Shown piece after piece: positions 1-9,499 of a stretch of 64,000 nt of DNA. The translations under genes and the position numbers were made by a program. The stretch covers positions 1 through 64,000 of the forward strand of contig JAOAAV010000090.1 in assembly GCA_026418715.1 (NCBI GenBank), given 5' to 3'. How positions within the stretch are numbered: the first letter of the stretch is position 1; every line of letters begins with the position of its first letter. The DNA comes from Clostridia bacterium. Lineage in GTDB: Bacteria; Bacillota; Clostridia; UBA1381. The notes beneath the pieces are model-generated. The model was not told where the DNA came from and did not search any database. It worked only from the letters and a program-made list of their open reading frames with translations.

Positions 1-266
1 CGTCTATATACTCCCAAATGCAGCTTAAGCTCACTATCAATTTCTCCAGGTGCAATTTCGTCATTTTTGTTCACTGTTACCTTGACACCCATGTCTTTAG
101 CTTCAAAAGTGATAAATTCCCCATCTAACGTTTCTATAGTACAATATGCAAACATATTGATTGTGGCGTTTAAAACAACTCCGCCATATTCATCGCAATA
201 CGGCGAAAGATCGGTTCCACCTCCCGCCAAACCTAAACGCAGCGGTGCTCTCGAACGAATAATCAT
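1..266 (-). CDS. GHMP-family sugar kinase, heptose-7-phosphate kinase-like (partial, N-terminus only)
   Basis: Only the first 88 codons lie in the window; the gene runs off the left edge. The N-terminus reads MIIRSRAPLRLGLAGGGTDL, the opening typical of D-glycero-D-manno-heptose 7-phosphate kinase (HddA) and related GHMP kinases. In that family HddA phosphorylates heptose-7-phosphate at C1 on the way to GDP-heptose. The start is the ATG at 266, preceded by AAGGAG ten bases upstream; an ATG five bases earlier runs straight into a stop. It follows the flippase gene by about 54 bases and is probably the next gene of the same polysaccharide operon. Without the C-terminal half I cannot separate HddA from other sugar-1-kinases such as fucokinase-like GHMP proteins. 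Confidence 0.75.
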   Translation of the reverse strand, partial: MIIRSRAPLRLGLAGGGTDLSPYCDEYGGVVLNATINMFAYCTIETLDGEFITFEAKDMGVKVTVNKNDEIAPGEIDSELKLHLGVYR

Positions 267-320
267 TTCATTTATCTCCTTACAAAATATTTTTGCAGCA
301 TCAATTGTTGAGTATTTTTC

Positions 321-1745
321 TCAATTTATATAAGTGCCTTTGTTTTTCATAAATCTTGATACGTATTGAAGCAGCTTGCTAATCAAATATCGTATTTCAT
401 AAAAATTCACTGCTACAATCAGCAAAAGCAACCCTGCTCCAAGAAAAAAACTTATTTCGTGTGAAACAACCACAGCTTGCGCCATAAGAAGCGCATATGA
501 AACAACAGATTTGAAGATATTGACCTTTATTGTCATTATTTTATTCGCCATATAATAACGTATAATCCAAACAATTAAAAAGCTGATCATTGTCATATAC
601 GCCGCTCCCATAGCTCCAAACAAATCAATAAACACAAAATTCAGCCCAATATTCATTGCAGCTCCTATACATGTTGAAACAAATAAAACGTTTGTCTTTT
701 TACTGGATGTGAATATTGATGACAAAAAAGCGGACAATCCTGAAAAAACAAATGCAATCAAAAGCACAGGCACATATTTCCATGCTATGTAATAATCCTT
801 TGCAAATAATATTTTCGCTAGCAGATTAGAGAAAATAATAAGTATCGAACACGATAAAACACTTGCTATATTAAAATATTTATATACATTGGTAAAAAAG
901 TGCGCGGCGTCCTTATCTTCATAATTTGATATCGCGGATATCTGCCATGCCTGCGTAAAAATTGTTGTTACCACCGTAAGTATGGAAGGGATTTTATAGG
1001 CAACACTATAAACACCGCTTGACGCCATTCCCAATTTGGCTATAATAATATATCTGTCCGCCGCATTATTAGCCCACCATGCAATCAATGATGGAATTAT
1101 CGGCAAACTATATATAATCATATCCTTCATTAGCTTGAAATTAATTTCAAAGTGAATTATTTCATTCCAATATTTGCCCAGTATGATCATAAATATGGTT
1201 GCAGCTATATTCGATAATATCAGTGCGTCCAAATAGCCGTACAAGCCTTTTTTTAGCACCAGCAATGCAAAAATATTAAAGATGATGATTGTAATTGTTT
1301 GGAATATTCCCTGCAAGGCATACAGTCTTGTCTTTTTGCACCCGCGGGTATATTGCGCAAAGCAATATTGGAGATTATAGCTTGTATACAGCAGCAAAAA
1401 ATAAATCCAATACTGCCACATAGTTTCGCTTAAATGCTTTACAAACACACCGCAAAGCCCAAGTATGCCCGTTCCCAAAAAAGAAAGCAGCAATGTCACG
1501 GATATAATTTGATTTTTTTTCACATCTTTATCAAAGGCAAATCTTAAAGTGGCCTCGGATATTGCCAGAGTCAAAATAGGATATACAAGGTTGATTGTAT
1601 TTGTCAGAAGATCTGCTACGCCATATTCTTTCGTAGTTAAGACATTGGTATATAGAGGCAGCAGGAAAAAATTCAAAAGCTTTGAGGAAAAATTGCTGAC
1701 CGCAAATATAAAGGTATCTGACAGTAATCTTTTATATTTATTCAT
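321..1745 (-). CDS. Wzx-like polysaccharide flippase
   Basis: This is a very hydrophobic protein of 474 residues with about 12 to 14 membrane segments. Its N-terminus (SDTFIFAVSNFSSKLLNFFLLPLYTNVLT) is typical of the Wzx/RfbX branch of the MOP exporter superfamily. Such proteins flip undecaprenyl-pyrophosphate-linked repeat units across the membrane. An ATG at 1769 overlaps the previous stop by ATGA, but the internal ATG at 1745 has GGAGG five bases upstream, so I chose 1745. It sits between the pyruvyl transferase and the GHMP kinase in the polysaccharide operon. A second flippase is encoded at 10311-11828. Confidence 0.88.
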   Translation of the reverse strand: MNKYKRLLSDTFIFAVSNFSSKLLNFFLLPLYTNVLTTKEYGVADLLTNTINLVYPILTLAISEATLRFAFDKDVKKNQIISVTLLLSFLGTGILGLCGVFVKHLSETMWQYWIYFLLLYTSYNLQYCFAQYTRGCKKTRLYALQGIFQTITIIIFNIFALLVLKKGLYGYLDALILSNIAATIFMIILGKYWNEIIHFEINFKLMKDMIIYSLPIIPSLIAWWANNAADRYIIIAKLGMASSGVYSVAYKIPSILTVVTTIFTQAWQISAISNYEDKDAAHFFTNVYKYFNIASVLSCSILIIFSNLLAKILFAKDYYIAWKYVPVLLIAFVFSGLSAFLSSIFTSSKKTNVLFVSTCIGAAMNIGLNFVFIDLFGAMGAAYMTMISFLIVWIIRYYMANKIMTIKVNIFKSVVSYALLMAQAVVVSHEISFFLGAGLLLLIVAVNFYEIRYLISKLLQYVSRFMKNKGTYIN

Positions 1746-1765
1746 GCTCTCCTCCAAAAAAGCTT

Positions 1766-2854
1766 TCACAAATTACTCAAAATCAAATCCAAATATTCTA
1801 AAGATTCTTCTTTTCTTTGCTTTAAAATTAAATCTAATTTGTCGTAATCTATTTCGTTGTCTATATTGTAATCAGTATCCTTTATTATTCTGTCATGAAG
1901 CTCGAATGTGCTAAACAATTCATCAAAACGCGAATTTACATTATACTCACTCGGCGCAAGCTCGGTGAAAAACTGCTTCTTAAGTATTACCGACAATGCC
2001 GTTCCATGAAATGAATTGGTTACGACATATCTCGCATTTGCTATTAGCGACACGAACTCATCAGGCCCGACGCTTGATTTATTTGTTGAATGAAACAGAC
2101 TATACACTTGCGTTTTAAGGGATATACTTATTGTTACTAATTTAAGCCCCGTTTTTTTCGATAAGCTTTCCGCAAACTCCAAAAGGCTTTTCGTATAGTA
2201 GAGCTGATATACTAAAATATATTCCTCTTTTTTAGGCCCTGCAAACGACTCCCACTTCTCTTTATCAAGCAGGAAAACAGGGTCTAGTACCACAGGACAT
2301 CTTTTCCCTATCAGGCTTTCCACCAAAATAGCCCCTCTCTCTTCCCTTACTGAAATATTGTTAAAATCCTTCAGCAGGGCGGCATATGCGCAAATTAAAT
2401 CTGATGGAATATCAGCAGTTCCAAAACTTGCGGCATAGCTGTTTTTCTTTTGTCTGTTTTTTGCAAAATCGAGTAAGTATGTAAAATCACCGTCGCTGCA
2501 ATTGCTGTTCCAAACCTGATCGCTTCCGACAATAAAACAATCATAATGGTCTTCGGCATCCTTGATGGTATCTTTAGTGTAAACCGGACTCAAGTTCATC
2601 ATAGCCCTGAATTTTGCAAAGTTTTCTTTCTTTTTTCTATGAAGGTAACAATTTATATTATATTTTATATTAGCAAACAAGTTACCATCAAATTTTAATT
2701 TTCTGTACCTATACTGCGCCCCAACCGCCCTGCAATCATAATTTATGATTTGGCAATCAATTCCCTTGCTCTCTATAACCTGCCACAATGCATATGCCTG
2801 CAGTACGGCTCCGTAATTATCTGCTTGGTGATATGTCAAAATACCTACTTTCAT
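1766..2854 (-). CDS. Polysaccharide pyruvyl transferase family protein
   Basis: The 362-residue protein opens with KVGILTYHQADNYGAVLQAYAL. It has FIVGSDQVWN near residue 106 and TNSFHGTALSVIL near 280, the hallmark motifs of the polysaccharide pyruvyl transferase family (CsaB/WcaK/ExoV). These enzymes add ketal-linked pyruvate from phosphoenolpyruvate to sugars of surface glycans. The start codon overlaps the stop of the polymerase gene upstream (ATGA), indicating translational coupling. Pyruvylated wall glycans are known ligands of SLH domains, and an SLH protein is encoded at 58884-60710. Whether this enzyme makes that ligand or simply decorates the exported polysaccharide cannot be told from sequence. 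Confidence 0.88.
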   Translation of the reverse strand: MKVGILTYHQADNYGAVLQAYALWQVIESKGIDCQIINYDCRAVGAQYRYRKLKFDGNLFANIKYNINCYLHRKKKENFAKFRAMMNLSPVYTKDTIKDAEDHYDCFIVGSDQVWNSNCSDGDFTYLLDFAKNRQKKNSYAASFGTADIPSDLICAYAALLKDFNNISVREERGAILVESLIGKRCPVVLDPVFLLDKEKWESFAGPKKEEYILVYQLYYTKSLLEFAESLSKKTGLKLVTISISLKTQVYSLFHSTNKSSVGPDEFVSLIANARYVVTNSFHGTALSVILKKQFFTELAPSEYNVNSRFDELFSTFELHDRIIKDTDYNIDNEIDYDKLDLILKQRKEESLEYLDLILSNL

Positions 2855-4119
2855 GTATGATTTTCCCTCCGTGTGCCGACAAGTTCATCGCAAAAATTTT
2901 TTTCTTCGACATAAGATGTTTCGCGTCTTTTAACAGCCAATGGAATTGAAATTGAAATTGCATATACAAAAAGCACATAATTGTCATAAAGAGGATTTCC
3001 CGACATTCCGTAAACTAAAAACAATGCTTGGGTATAGACCGAATAATAAAGAAGCCTTTTTGTCTTTACATCGAAGTCGCGTGTGCATATCATTCCCACC
3101 GTTAAATAAAACGCATATGAAAACAGCAAGCTATATAATATAAGCCCCACAATCCCGTTTTCATACAAAATATGAAGATAAATGTTATGCGCACCAGCTT
3201 CCGCAACGGAATACACAGACCCCACACCGTGACCTAAAATATAGTTTTCGCTGAAATGACTGTAAAGTTTTCTATATATAATGTCCCTGCCGGAGAAAAG
3301 ATTCTCCTCCATTGTAAATCTCATCATCATCTGCTGCCCGTATGGAGTAAATTTCATAATATAAATAAAAATTGCCCCAAATATAAATATTGTAAAAATA
3401 AGCCTTAACAATGCTTTTCTCTTATTTCTTAGCATCACAAACAAAGTAGCGGCCATTGCTACTGCAAAAGAGATAAGTATGCCTCTTTTTTGTGTTGCGA
3501 AAATAGCGGCTATGCATATTGCCGTACCTATCATATAAAATATTTTCTTTATTTTGTTATCATCTGTTAAAAAAGAGACAAAAAGGAATGACCCCAAAAG
3601 TGCACAATAAAGTCCGCTCATTAAATTATCTTGATTAATTCCGCAATAATAACCGTACGATAAAAGCACCTTGTTATTGTAAAAAGCCTCATATTTTAGC
3701 AATAATCTGCTTATTTGAGTAATTTTTTCAGGAAAAGCATACTGCATAAACAACGCGATAACCTGTAAAAAAGAAAAAAACACAAGAACTTTTACGGCAA
3801 ATGAAACACATCTATCATCCTCTGTCATAGCAAATATCAAAATATTTGTTACAACCAACACCAATATAAATCTCACGCCGTCATAAAAATTAGATGTGTA
3901 AAACAAACTTATCATGTTATATAAAATAATAACCAAAAAGAAGCTGTTTATTTTGTTGAAAAGTAACTTGCTCTTATTTATCATAATATTGTATAATGCC
4001 AGCACCACAGATAAAAGTAGCACATATCGGCTGTTCACATACTTAAAATCCCAGAAAAAAATATATATTGCCATAAAAATTATTGATAAGTGCATAAAAT
4101 TTACTTTTTTTATTTCCAT
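2851..4119 (-). CDS. Wzy-like O-antigen/polysaccharide polymerase (O-antigen ligase family)
   Basis: The protein has 422 residues and about 10 to 12 membrane segments. A long extracytoplasmic loop near residues 265 to 315 contains GRDIIYRKLYSHFSENYILGHG and AHNIYLHILYENG. The H-N-x-x-L-x-x-L-x-E-x-G pattern is characteristic of the Wzy_C/O-antigen ligase family (PF04932), whose members polymerise or ligate lipid-linked repeat units outside the membrane. In a cluster that also has a flippase and a phosphoglycosyl transferase, a Wzy polymerase is the natural reading. The gene lies 13 bases after a glycosyltransferase gene and overlaps the pyruvyl transferase start by four bases. Confidence 0.85.
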   Translation of the reverse strand: MEIKKVNFMHLSIIFMAIYIFFWDFKYVNSRYVLLLSVVLALYNIMINKSKLLFNKINSFFLVIILYNMISLFYTSNFYDGVRFILVLVVTNILIFAMTEDDRCVSFAVKVLVFFSFLQVIALFMQYAFPEKITQISRLLLKYEAFYNNKVLLSYGYYCGINQDNLMSGLYCALLGSFLFVSFLTDDNKIKKIFYMIGTAICIAAIFATQKRGILISFAVAMAATLFVMLRNKRKALLRLIFTIFIFGAIFIYIMKFTPYGQQMMMRFTMEENLFSGRDIIYRKLYSHFSENYILGHGVGSVYSVAEAGAHNIYLHILYENGIVGLILYSLLFSYAFYLTVGMICTRDFDVKTKRLLYYSVYTQALFLVYGMSGNPLYDNYVLFVYAISISIPLAVKRRETSYVEEKNFCDELVGTRRENHT

Positions 4120-4132
4120 GTAGAACTCCTCT

Positions 4133-5269
4133 TTACTCGTTGTTTAACTTCTTCTCAAACAACTTTATATGCAGCTCGGCACTTTTCTCCCACGAATTTT
4201 CAGCAGCCGCGTTATATGCGTTATTTGTATATTCCCGCAGCTTATCCTCACTGCTCAAAATTTCTTCTATAGCCTTTCTCAAAGCCTCAACATTATTTGC
4301 CTCACAAACAATGCCAAATCCGTATTTATCTATATATTCCTTAAAACAGCTTACATCCGTTGCCACAACGGGTTTCCTGTACTGTATAGCCTGCATGAAC
4401 ACCCCGCTTTGCGAGTAAAAATAAATATATGGAAGTACCACTATATCACAAGCTTGATATAATTCCTCCGTAAATTCATCGGATATGTACTCAATAAACT
4501 TTCTGCAATCAATACCATGCTTTTCAATTAGTCTTTCGTATTTTTCAAATTCCTCGCCAAACGGCATTGAACCTGCGATAACCAAATTGCACTGCAACCC
4601 TTCTAAGGCTTGTATTAATATGTCAAGCCCTTTTGATTGCCTAATCAGTCCGTAAAACAGCAATGTTTTCTTTCCGTTGTTCAATCGGAGTTTTTCTTTG
4701 CATACTTCGGAATTTATCTCTCTATATGTTGTCGGAGTTCCGTGGTGAATAACGTGAACCTTTTTCTCTGGAACATTAAACATACTGCAAAGCTGCGCTT
4801 TATTGGTCTGTGAATGGACAATCAACTCGTCAACACTGTTATACATTCGCCGTAATGAGCTTTTGCTCCAATTTAAAGATTTTATCGGCACAATAACATC
4901 ATGAACGGTTTGAATCGTTCTAGCTTTAATTTTGCCGACAAAATACTGATCAAGTATCGGTATTGTGCTCTGTATCGAAACAATGTCAGGCTTTTCCTCT
5001 TTTAGTATTTTGCTTCGCTGCAGAATATTGTAAAGACTTACACTTATTCTATCAATCATCCACCGAAATGAATTTTTCTTATACGGTTTGTCATATGTTT
5101 TCAAAACCGCCAAGACCTTAATTCTTTCATCAAGCTTTTTTATATACTCATTGTCCGAACTTGTTGCATATATTACCTCAATTTTATCGTCCGCCTGCAC
5201 TATCGCATTGCATAACTGATGTGTATAGCTTGCAAAGCCCCAGCTGTTTTCGTAAATCAATATTTTCAT
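4133..5269 (-). CDS. GT4-type glycosyltransferase (GT-B fold)
   Basis: The protein has 378 residues. The N-terminal half (KILIYENSWGFASYTHQL) would bind the acceptor. The C-terminal half carries the nucleotide-sugar signature LLFYGLIRQSKGLDILIQAL near residue 203, as in GT4 retaining glycosyltransferases. Where most GT4 enzymes have an E-G-x-P-x-x-x-x-E motif, this one reads YFYSQSGVFMQAIQ, lacking the first glutamate. Two neighbours share this variant. I chose the ATG at 5269, preceded by AAGGGG about ten bases upstream, over the in-frame ATG at 5290 inside the previous gene. The start lies upstream of the end of the preceding gene (5277) by a small gap. Donor and acceptor sugars cannot be read. 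Confidence 0.85.
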   Translation of the reverse strand: MKILIYENSWGFASYTHQLCNAIVQADDKIEVIYATSSDNEYIKKLDERIKVLAVLKTYDKPYKKNSFRWMIDRISVSLYNILQRSKILKEEKPDIVSIQSTIPILDQYFVGKIKARTIQTVHDVIVPIKSLNWSKSSLRRMYNSVDELIVHSQTNKAQLCSMFNVPEKKVHVIHHGTPTTYREINSEVCKEKLRLNNGKKTLLFYGLIRQSKGLDILIQALEGLQCNLVIAGSMPFGEEFEKYERLIEKHGIDCRKFIEYISDEFTEELYQACDIVVLPYIYFYSQSGVFMQAIQYRKPVVATDVSCFKEYIDKYGFGIVCEANNVEALRKAIEEILSSEDKLREYTNNAYNAAAENSWEKSAELHIKLFEKKLNNE

Positions 5270-5276
5270 CAAATTT

Positions 5277-6389
5277 TTACCCCTTGACATCTATTATATC
5301 GACAATTTTTCTTCCCAGCGTATCCCAGGAAAAAGTGTTTATATATGCATATGCATTATCCAATATATGCGATTGAGCCTCATAATTTTCAGCAACATAT
5401 TTCATCGTTTCATATAATGCGTTTTCATCTCCGGCACAAAATAAGTATCCCGTTTCACCATGCTTTACCTGTTCAGACAACCCGCCAGTATTTGAAGCAA
5501 TCACCAATGATCTATATTCCATGGCTATTGGAATAACTCCGGATTGAGTGGCATCAATATATGGCAAAACCGTTACAATATTTTTCCCCCTAAAAAAGCT
5601 GCCAACCTCATCATCCTCTATCCATCGGTTTATAACCCTCACGTTTTTTAGCCCCTCATATTCTTTGGCATACTCTGAAAAATCTCCGCTGCCCACTATC
5701 GTGAGCGTAACATTGTCATTTTGCATTTTTTCATATGCCTTTGCTAATATATGAATGCCTTTGTATTTCGTTATCCTTCCAAAAAACAGAAAGTTTATCT
5801 TATTCTCGTCATAGATAAAGCTTTTATTGTCATTTTCCACTTCCTTGTAGTAGTCAAATATGCCATGAGGAACTACATGCACATGATCTGCGTCCTTCTT
5901 AAAATGCCTGATAGAATAATCCCGAAACGCCTCTGACAAAATGACAATATCATCGGCCTCGACTGCTGTTTTTCTGCAAAACATATCAAATAAAATACTT
6001 GATCCACTGTGCGGTTTTGGGTCATGTACGGTGACTATTTTCTTGCTGTGCCCAAATATGGAATTTACCATCCTTGTCCATGGCTGTATCATCGGAACAT
6101 AAACCGCATCCGGGACTACATCCTTAAACTTTTTTTTCAGCTTCGGTAATTGAAATAATCTAAACTTAACAGTGTTGATAATATAATTTATATAATTAGT
6201 ATACGTTTCTATCAATATCAATTCTTCTGTGTTAAGCTCTTTCCATTTAGCCAGATTTTCAATACTGGATGGTATGATTGCATACACCTTGCAACCGTTG
6301 TTAATCAAGCTTTTTGTCATCTCATAGGCGTATACGGCGCCTCCGCCCTTTCGTCCGATATAATTTACCAAAACCTTCTTCTCACTCAT
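5277..6389 (-). CDS. GT4-type glycosyltransferase (GT-B fold)
   Basis: This 370-residue protein begins MSEKKVLVNYIGRKGGGAVYAYE, with a glycine-rich N-terminal loop. It has VHVVPHGIFDYY before the donor domain and INFLFFGRITKYKGIHILAKAYEK in it, the standard GT4 pattern. The donor-site motif reads DATQSGVIPIAMEYR, again the Q-S-G-V variant, here with a downstream glutamate. An in-frame TTG at 6395 is open, but the ATG at 6389 has AAGAGG seven bases upstream and is the better start. It is one of four consecutive GT-B genes in the polysaccharide operon, each likely adding one sugar of the repeat unit. Confidence 0.86.
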   Translation of the reverse strand: MSEKKVLVNYIGRKGGGAVYAYEMTKSLINNGCKVYAIIPSSIENLAKWKELNTEELILIETYTNYINYIINTVKFRLFQLPKLKKKFKDVVPDAVYVPMIQPWTRMVNSIFGHSKKIVTVHDPKPHSGSSILFDMFCRKTAVEADDIVILSEAFRDYSIRHFKKDADHVHVVPHGIFDYYKEVENDNKSFIYDENKINFLFFGRITKYKGIHILAKAYEKMQNDNVTLTIVGSGDFSEYAKEYEGLKNVRVINRWIEDDEVGSFFRGKNIVTVLPYIDATQSGVIPIAMEYRSLVIASNTGGLSEQVKHGETGYLFCAGDENALYETMKYVAENYEAQSHILDNAYAYINTFSWDTLGRKIVDIIDVKG

Positions 6390-6400
6390 AGCCAATCCTC

Positions 6401-7534
6401 TTATTCAAGCAATAATCTACCGTAAAGTCCCGATAAATCAGCTTTAACTTTTTCAATATCAAAATCTTTAATCTTCTCCATATTATACAAACCCATTTTT
6501 TTTCTTAACTTCACGTCAGACGCTAATACCGATATCCTTTCAGCAAAAGCCTCAGCATCCATTGGACAGCATAAATATCCGCCTTTGCCGTCCTCTATCA
6601 AATCAACATTTCCTCTTATATCCGACACAACACACGGCAAACCCGACGCCATTGCCTCCATAAGAGAAACTGCCAACCCTTCTCTTATGGAAGAGAAAGC
6701 AAATACATCCGCAATTTTATAAATATCCGCAACATCATTTCTAAATCCCAGAAATTTAATCTGCTTCTCAAGACCGAATTGGGTAGACATCTCTTTTAAA
6801 TAGCCTTCCAAATTCCCATTGCCGCAGATAATATAATATACTTTCAAATCCTTTATTTTATTTACGGCACGAATTATTACTTCATGGTTCTTATTTTTGT
6901 TAAGCTCCCCGACCGACATTAAAACAAAAGCATCCTTTGGAATATTGAGTTCTTCTCTTTTTTTATCTCTATCGAAAAGTGCACCATTAAATTTTTCACT
7001 ATCAATCCCGACTCCTGGAATATACTCTATCTTTTTAGCATGCATATGCTTTTTTGCAAAATTGTAATCTTCTTTGTTAATTGTGACTAGAACATCCGTC
7101 AAAAAAGAACAAAACCACTCCGCCGGATAATATACAAGCCAATTCAAAAGAGGGGCTCCTTTGAAAAAATGGAAGCCGTGGGCGGTATAAATAACCTTGT
7201 AAATCTTTGCTTTCTTTGCGCATAAACGACCTATAAAGCCTCCTATGGGCGTATTGCAATGCACCATATCAAAATGTTCTCTTTTCATAAGCGAAAAAAG
7301 CTGCCCATATGCCATAAGGTTCATCGGATTAAATGGATTTCTCCTAAAATCAATATGATGCAATTGTATTCCGTATTTTTCCGCATCCTCTTTATACAGC
7401 CTCATATCCGCATCGTCTTGATTACTGGCCATGTGAAAAGCAAAGCCCGCCTCCCTCGCCGCCAAAACGCTCGAAAGCATAAAGCTGTTGATCCTTCTTC
7501 CCGAAAGACTGGTTACATACAATATTTTCTTCAT
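6401..7534 (-). CDS. GT4-type glycosyltransferase, EpsD/CapM-like
   Basis: The protein has 377 residues. MKKILYVTSLSGRRINSFM opens it; YTAHGFHFFKGAPLLNWLVYYPAEW in the N-terminal half is typical of the EpsD/CapM/WbpH-like GT4 group. IEYIPGVGIDSEKF precedes the donor domain. The canonical donor-site motif is present (SSIREGLAVSLMEAMASGLPCVVSD), with both glutamates, unlike the three other GT4 proteins here. It is likely a cytoplasmic retaining glycosyltransferase acting on an undecaprenyl-linked acceptor. It ends 11 bases before the next gene of the operon. The specific sugar is not predictable. Confidence 0.88.
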   Translation of the reverse strand: MKKILYVTSLSGRRINSFMLSSVLAAREAGFAFHMASNQDDADMRLYKEDAEKYGIQLHHIDFRRNPFNPMNLMAYGQLFSLMKREHFDMVHCNTPIGGFIGRLCAKKAKIYKVIYTAHGFHFFKGAPLLNWLVYYPAEWFCSFLTDVLVTINKEDYNFAKKHMHAKKIEYIPGVGIDSEKFNGALFDRDKKREELNIPKDAFVLMSVGELNKNKNHEVIIRAVNKIKDLKVYYIICGNGNLEGYLKEMSTQFGLEKQIKFLGFRNDVADIYKIADVFAFSSIREGLAVSLMEAMASGLPCVVSDIRGNVDLIEDGKGGYLCCPMDAEAFAERISVLASDVKLRKKMGLYNMEKIKDFDIEKVKADLSGLYGRLLLE

Positions 7535-7578
7535 GTTAGACTTTCCCTTCTACAAATACAATAATTGTCATAATATGC

Positions 7579-8634
7579 TCAATCATTTAATATTTGCAGC
7601 AATCTTTTCGCACCCTCCTGTATGGAATACTTTTTGTATCCGTATTCCCATGCATTTTTTGCGAATTCATTCTTCTTTGAAGACGAAAGTCCTACGCTAT
7701 CTTTTAAAACCTCAACAAAACCATCCACATCTGCCTCATCTACCAAAAATCCACTTATACCTTGACTCACCTGCTCTGAAAGGGCACCCACATCAAAAGC
7801 AATTACCGGCCTTGAAAAGCAGTATGCATCTATTACAACTCCCGACTGTGTTGCCGATTTATAGGGAAGTATAACCCAATCGGCATTTACAAAATATAAA
7901 CGCATCAATTCTCCGTCTATGTAACCGTTATTTAAATGAACATTTGGTAACTGCCTAAGCTTTTCCATAGTTGTTTCCAAGCCATCATCAACTCTTCCTA
8001 CAACATCAAATTGGATATTAGGGCATTTTTGCACAATCTCTAAAAGATAATCAATCCCCTTATAGTGATTAATCCTTCCAAAAAACAAACATCTTCCCGT
8101 ATTCTTTACAGGTACAAACTCTTCATATTTTCTCCAAAGCTCTGTAACAAGCAATTTTTCTTCAGGGAACCTAAACCTTTTGCAAAAGTCTTTTTTAAAC
8201 GTCGAACTGTGCAAGACAACTCTATCGGCAATGCGAGCCGTTATCCAGTTGTATATATAAACAAATTTTTCGTGCCTATCAGACTTGTGCGGTATTACGT
8301 CATGTATGACATGATAAATCTTAATCTTTTTAAGCCTCATAATAAGCATAATATTCCATATGTGTGCATTGTAAAATAAAATAACATCAGGATTTATATT
8401 TCTTATAATTTTCAAGACTCTTCGGAACTTGCGAAAATCAAATGTGTCCTTTTCGATACCTGGTCTTTTAGGACAGTCTACCAAAATATTCCTGTCTTCA
8501 ATTTCAGCTTTAAAGCTTAGCTTTTTCATACCCAGCGTCCAGATATCAACATCTTGTTTAAGGGAATCAAACAAATTATATATCGTTTCCTGATTTGCGT
8601 AATGTTCGGAGAAACTTACCAATAGTATGCGCAT
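7579..8634 (-). CDS. GT4-type glycosyltransferase (GT-B fold)
   Basis: The protein has 351 residues. The N-terminus MRILLVSFSEHYANQETIYN leads a GT-B domain containing KIYHVIHDVIPHKSDRHEKF. The donor domain has CLFFGRINHYKGIDYLLEIV and the loop YKSATQSGVVIDAYCFSRPVIAFDVGAL. The Q-S-G-V motif again replaces the usual E-G-x-P. Together with the genes at 4133 and 5277 this forms a set of three related enzymes, possibly derived by duplication within the locus. It lies 22 bases downstream of the epimerase gene and 44 bases upstream of the next glycosyltransferase gene. Confidence 0.85.
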   Translation of the reverse strand: MRILLVSFSEHYANQETIYNLFDSLKQDVDIWTLGMKKLSFKAEIEDRNILVDCPKRPGIEKDTFDFRKFRRVLKIIRNINPDVILFYNAHIWNIMLIMRLKKIKIYHVIHDVIPHKSDRHEKFVYIYNWITARIADRVVLHSSTFKKDFCKRFRFPEEKLLVTELWRKYEEFVPVKNTGRCLFFGRINHYKGIDYLLEIVQKCPNIQFDVVGRVDDGLETTMEKLRQLPNVHLNNGYIDGELMRLYFVNADWVILPYKSATQSGVVIDAYCFSRPVIAFDVGALSEQVSQGISGFLVDEADVDGFVEVLKDSVGLSSSKKNEFAKNAWEYGYKKYSIQEGAKRLLQILND

Positions 8635-8656
8635 ATATATTCTCCTGTCTTATATT

Positions 8657-9499
8657 TTAAAAATCCTTGCAGCAGTATTCTATGGACTGCTCAAAATCAA
8701 AAATGCAATAGTTTTTTCTGTATGCCGACATCTCCTTTTCATAAACCAAACTGCCGAATACTTTATTGAAAATGCCGAATTTAAAGAGGTCTATAAATCC
8801 ATTGAACAAGCCCGTCAACAGCACTTTTTTCCCTTTTTTTTCGGCTATAAGACTCACCATCGTTGACGTACAAACGTATTGCAAATTTTGCGGAAAGAAT
8901 ATGCCAAAGTCTTCATTATCAATCAACAGCCTTAAAAACTCACACAAATTGTCTATATAAATCATACTGCGCTCATTTTTTATTTTGGGAAATACCGGCA
9001 GGTTAAAATCGAGCAGCTTCAGAAAATTTCCTTTGCAGCCCTTTCCGTAAACCATAGGCGGTCTTACGATTGCAATGCGGAAATTTTCATCGTCCAATCC
9101 CTGGAGCAGTTTTTCCGCTTCATATTTCGACTTTCCGTAACAACTTTTAGGGCATGGTGTGGTTTGCCTTGTTATAACTCCCAAATCCATGCCGTAAACA
9201 CTCATAGAGCTTAAAAATATAAACTGCTTTACTCCGTCAATCTTTGCCTTACAAGCAACAGCATACGTCAAATCACGATTTACCGCATAATACAAAGCCG
9301 CATTTTTTTTTGTTTCCTTGATATGTGCAATTCCTGCCGCATGAACAACAACATCATATCCGCTAAAATCTGTTCCCTTCCATCCGCCGTCCCGAACTGA
9401 TATTTTGTCTGCGGCATATTCGTTTTCCCAATGTTTTAGCCATTTTACAAGTGATGTTCCTATATAGCTGTTTTCACCAATAATCAACACCTTTTTCAT
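8657..9499 (-). CDS. NAD-dependent sugar epimerase/dehydratase (extended SDR)
   Basis: The 280-residue protein starts MKKVLIIGENSYIGTSLVKWL, a Rossmann nucleotide-binding loop of the G-x-x-x-x-x-G type. VVVHAAGIAH follows near residue 55, SSMSVYG near 99 (active-site serine region) and CYGKSKYEAEKLL near 121 with the Y-x-x-x-K catalytic pair. This fits extended short-chain dehydrogenases of the WcaG/GalE type that act on nucleotide sugars. The C-terminal substrate domain is short and its substrate is not recognisable. Some homologues in polysaccharide clusters act on UDP-N-acetylhexosamines. The start codon overlaps the upstream sugar-transferase stop (ATGA), so the pair is probably translationally coupled. 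Confidence 0.85.
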   Translation of the reverse strand: MKKVLIIGENSYIGTSLVKWLKHWENEYAADKISVRDGGWKGTDFSGYDVVVHAAGIAHIKETKKNAALYYAVNRDLTYAVACKAKIDGVKQFIFLSSMSVYGMDLGVITRQTTPCPKSCYGKSKYEAEKLLQGLDDENFRIAIVRPPMVYGKGCKGNFLKLLDFNLPVFPKIKNERSMIYIDNLCEFLRLLIDNEDFGIFFPQNLQYVCTSTMVSLIAEKKGKKVLLTGLFNGFIDLFKFGIFNKVFGSLVYEKEMSAYRKNYCIFDFEQSIEYCCKDF

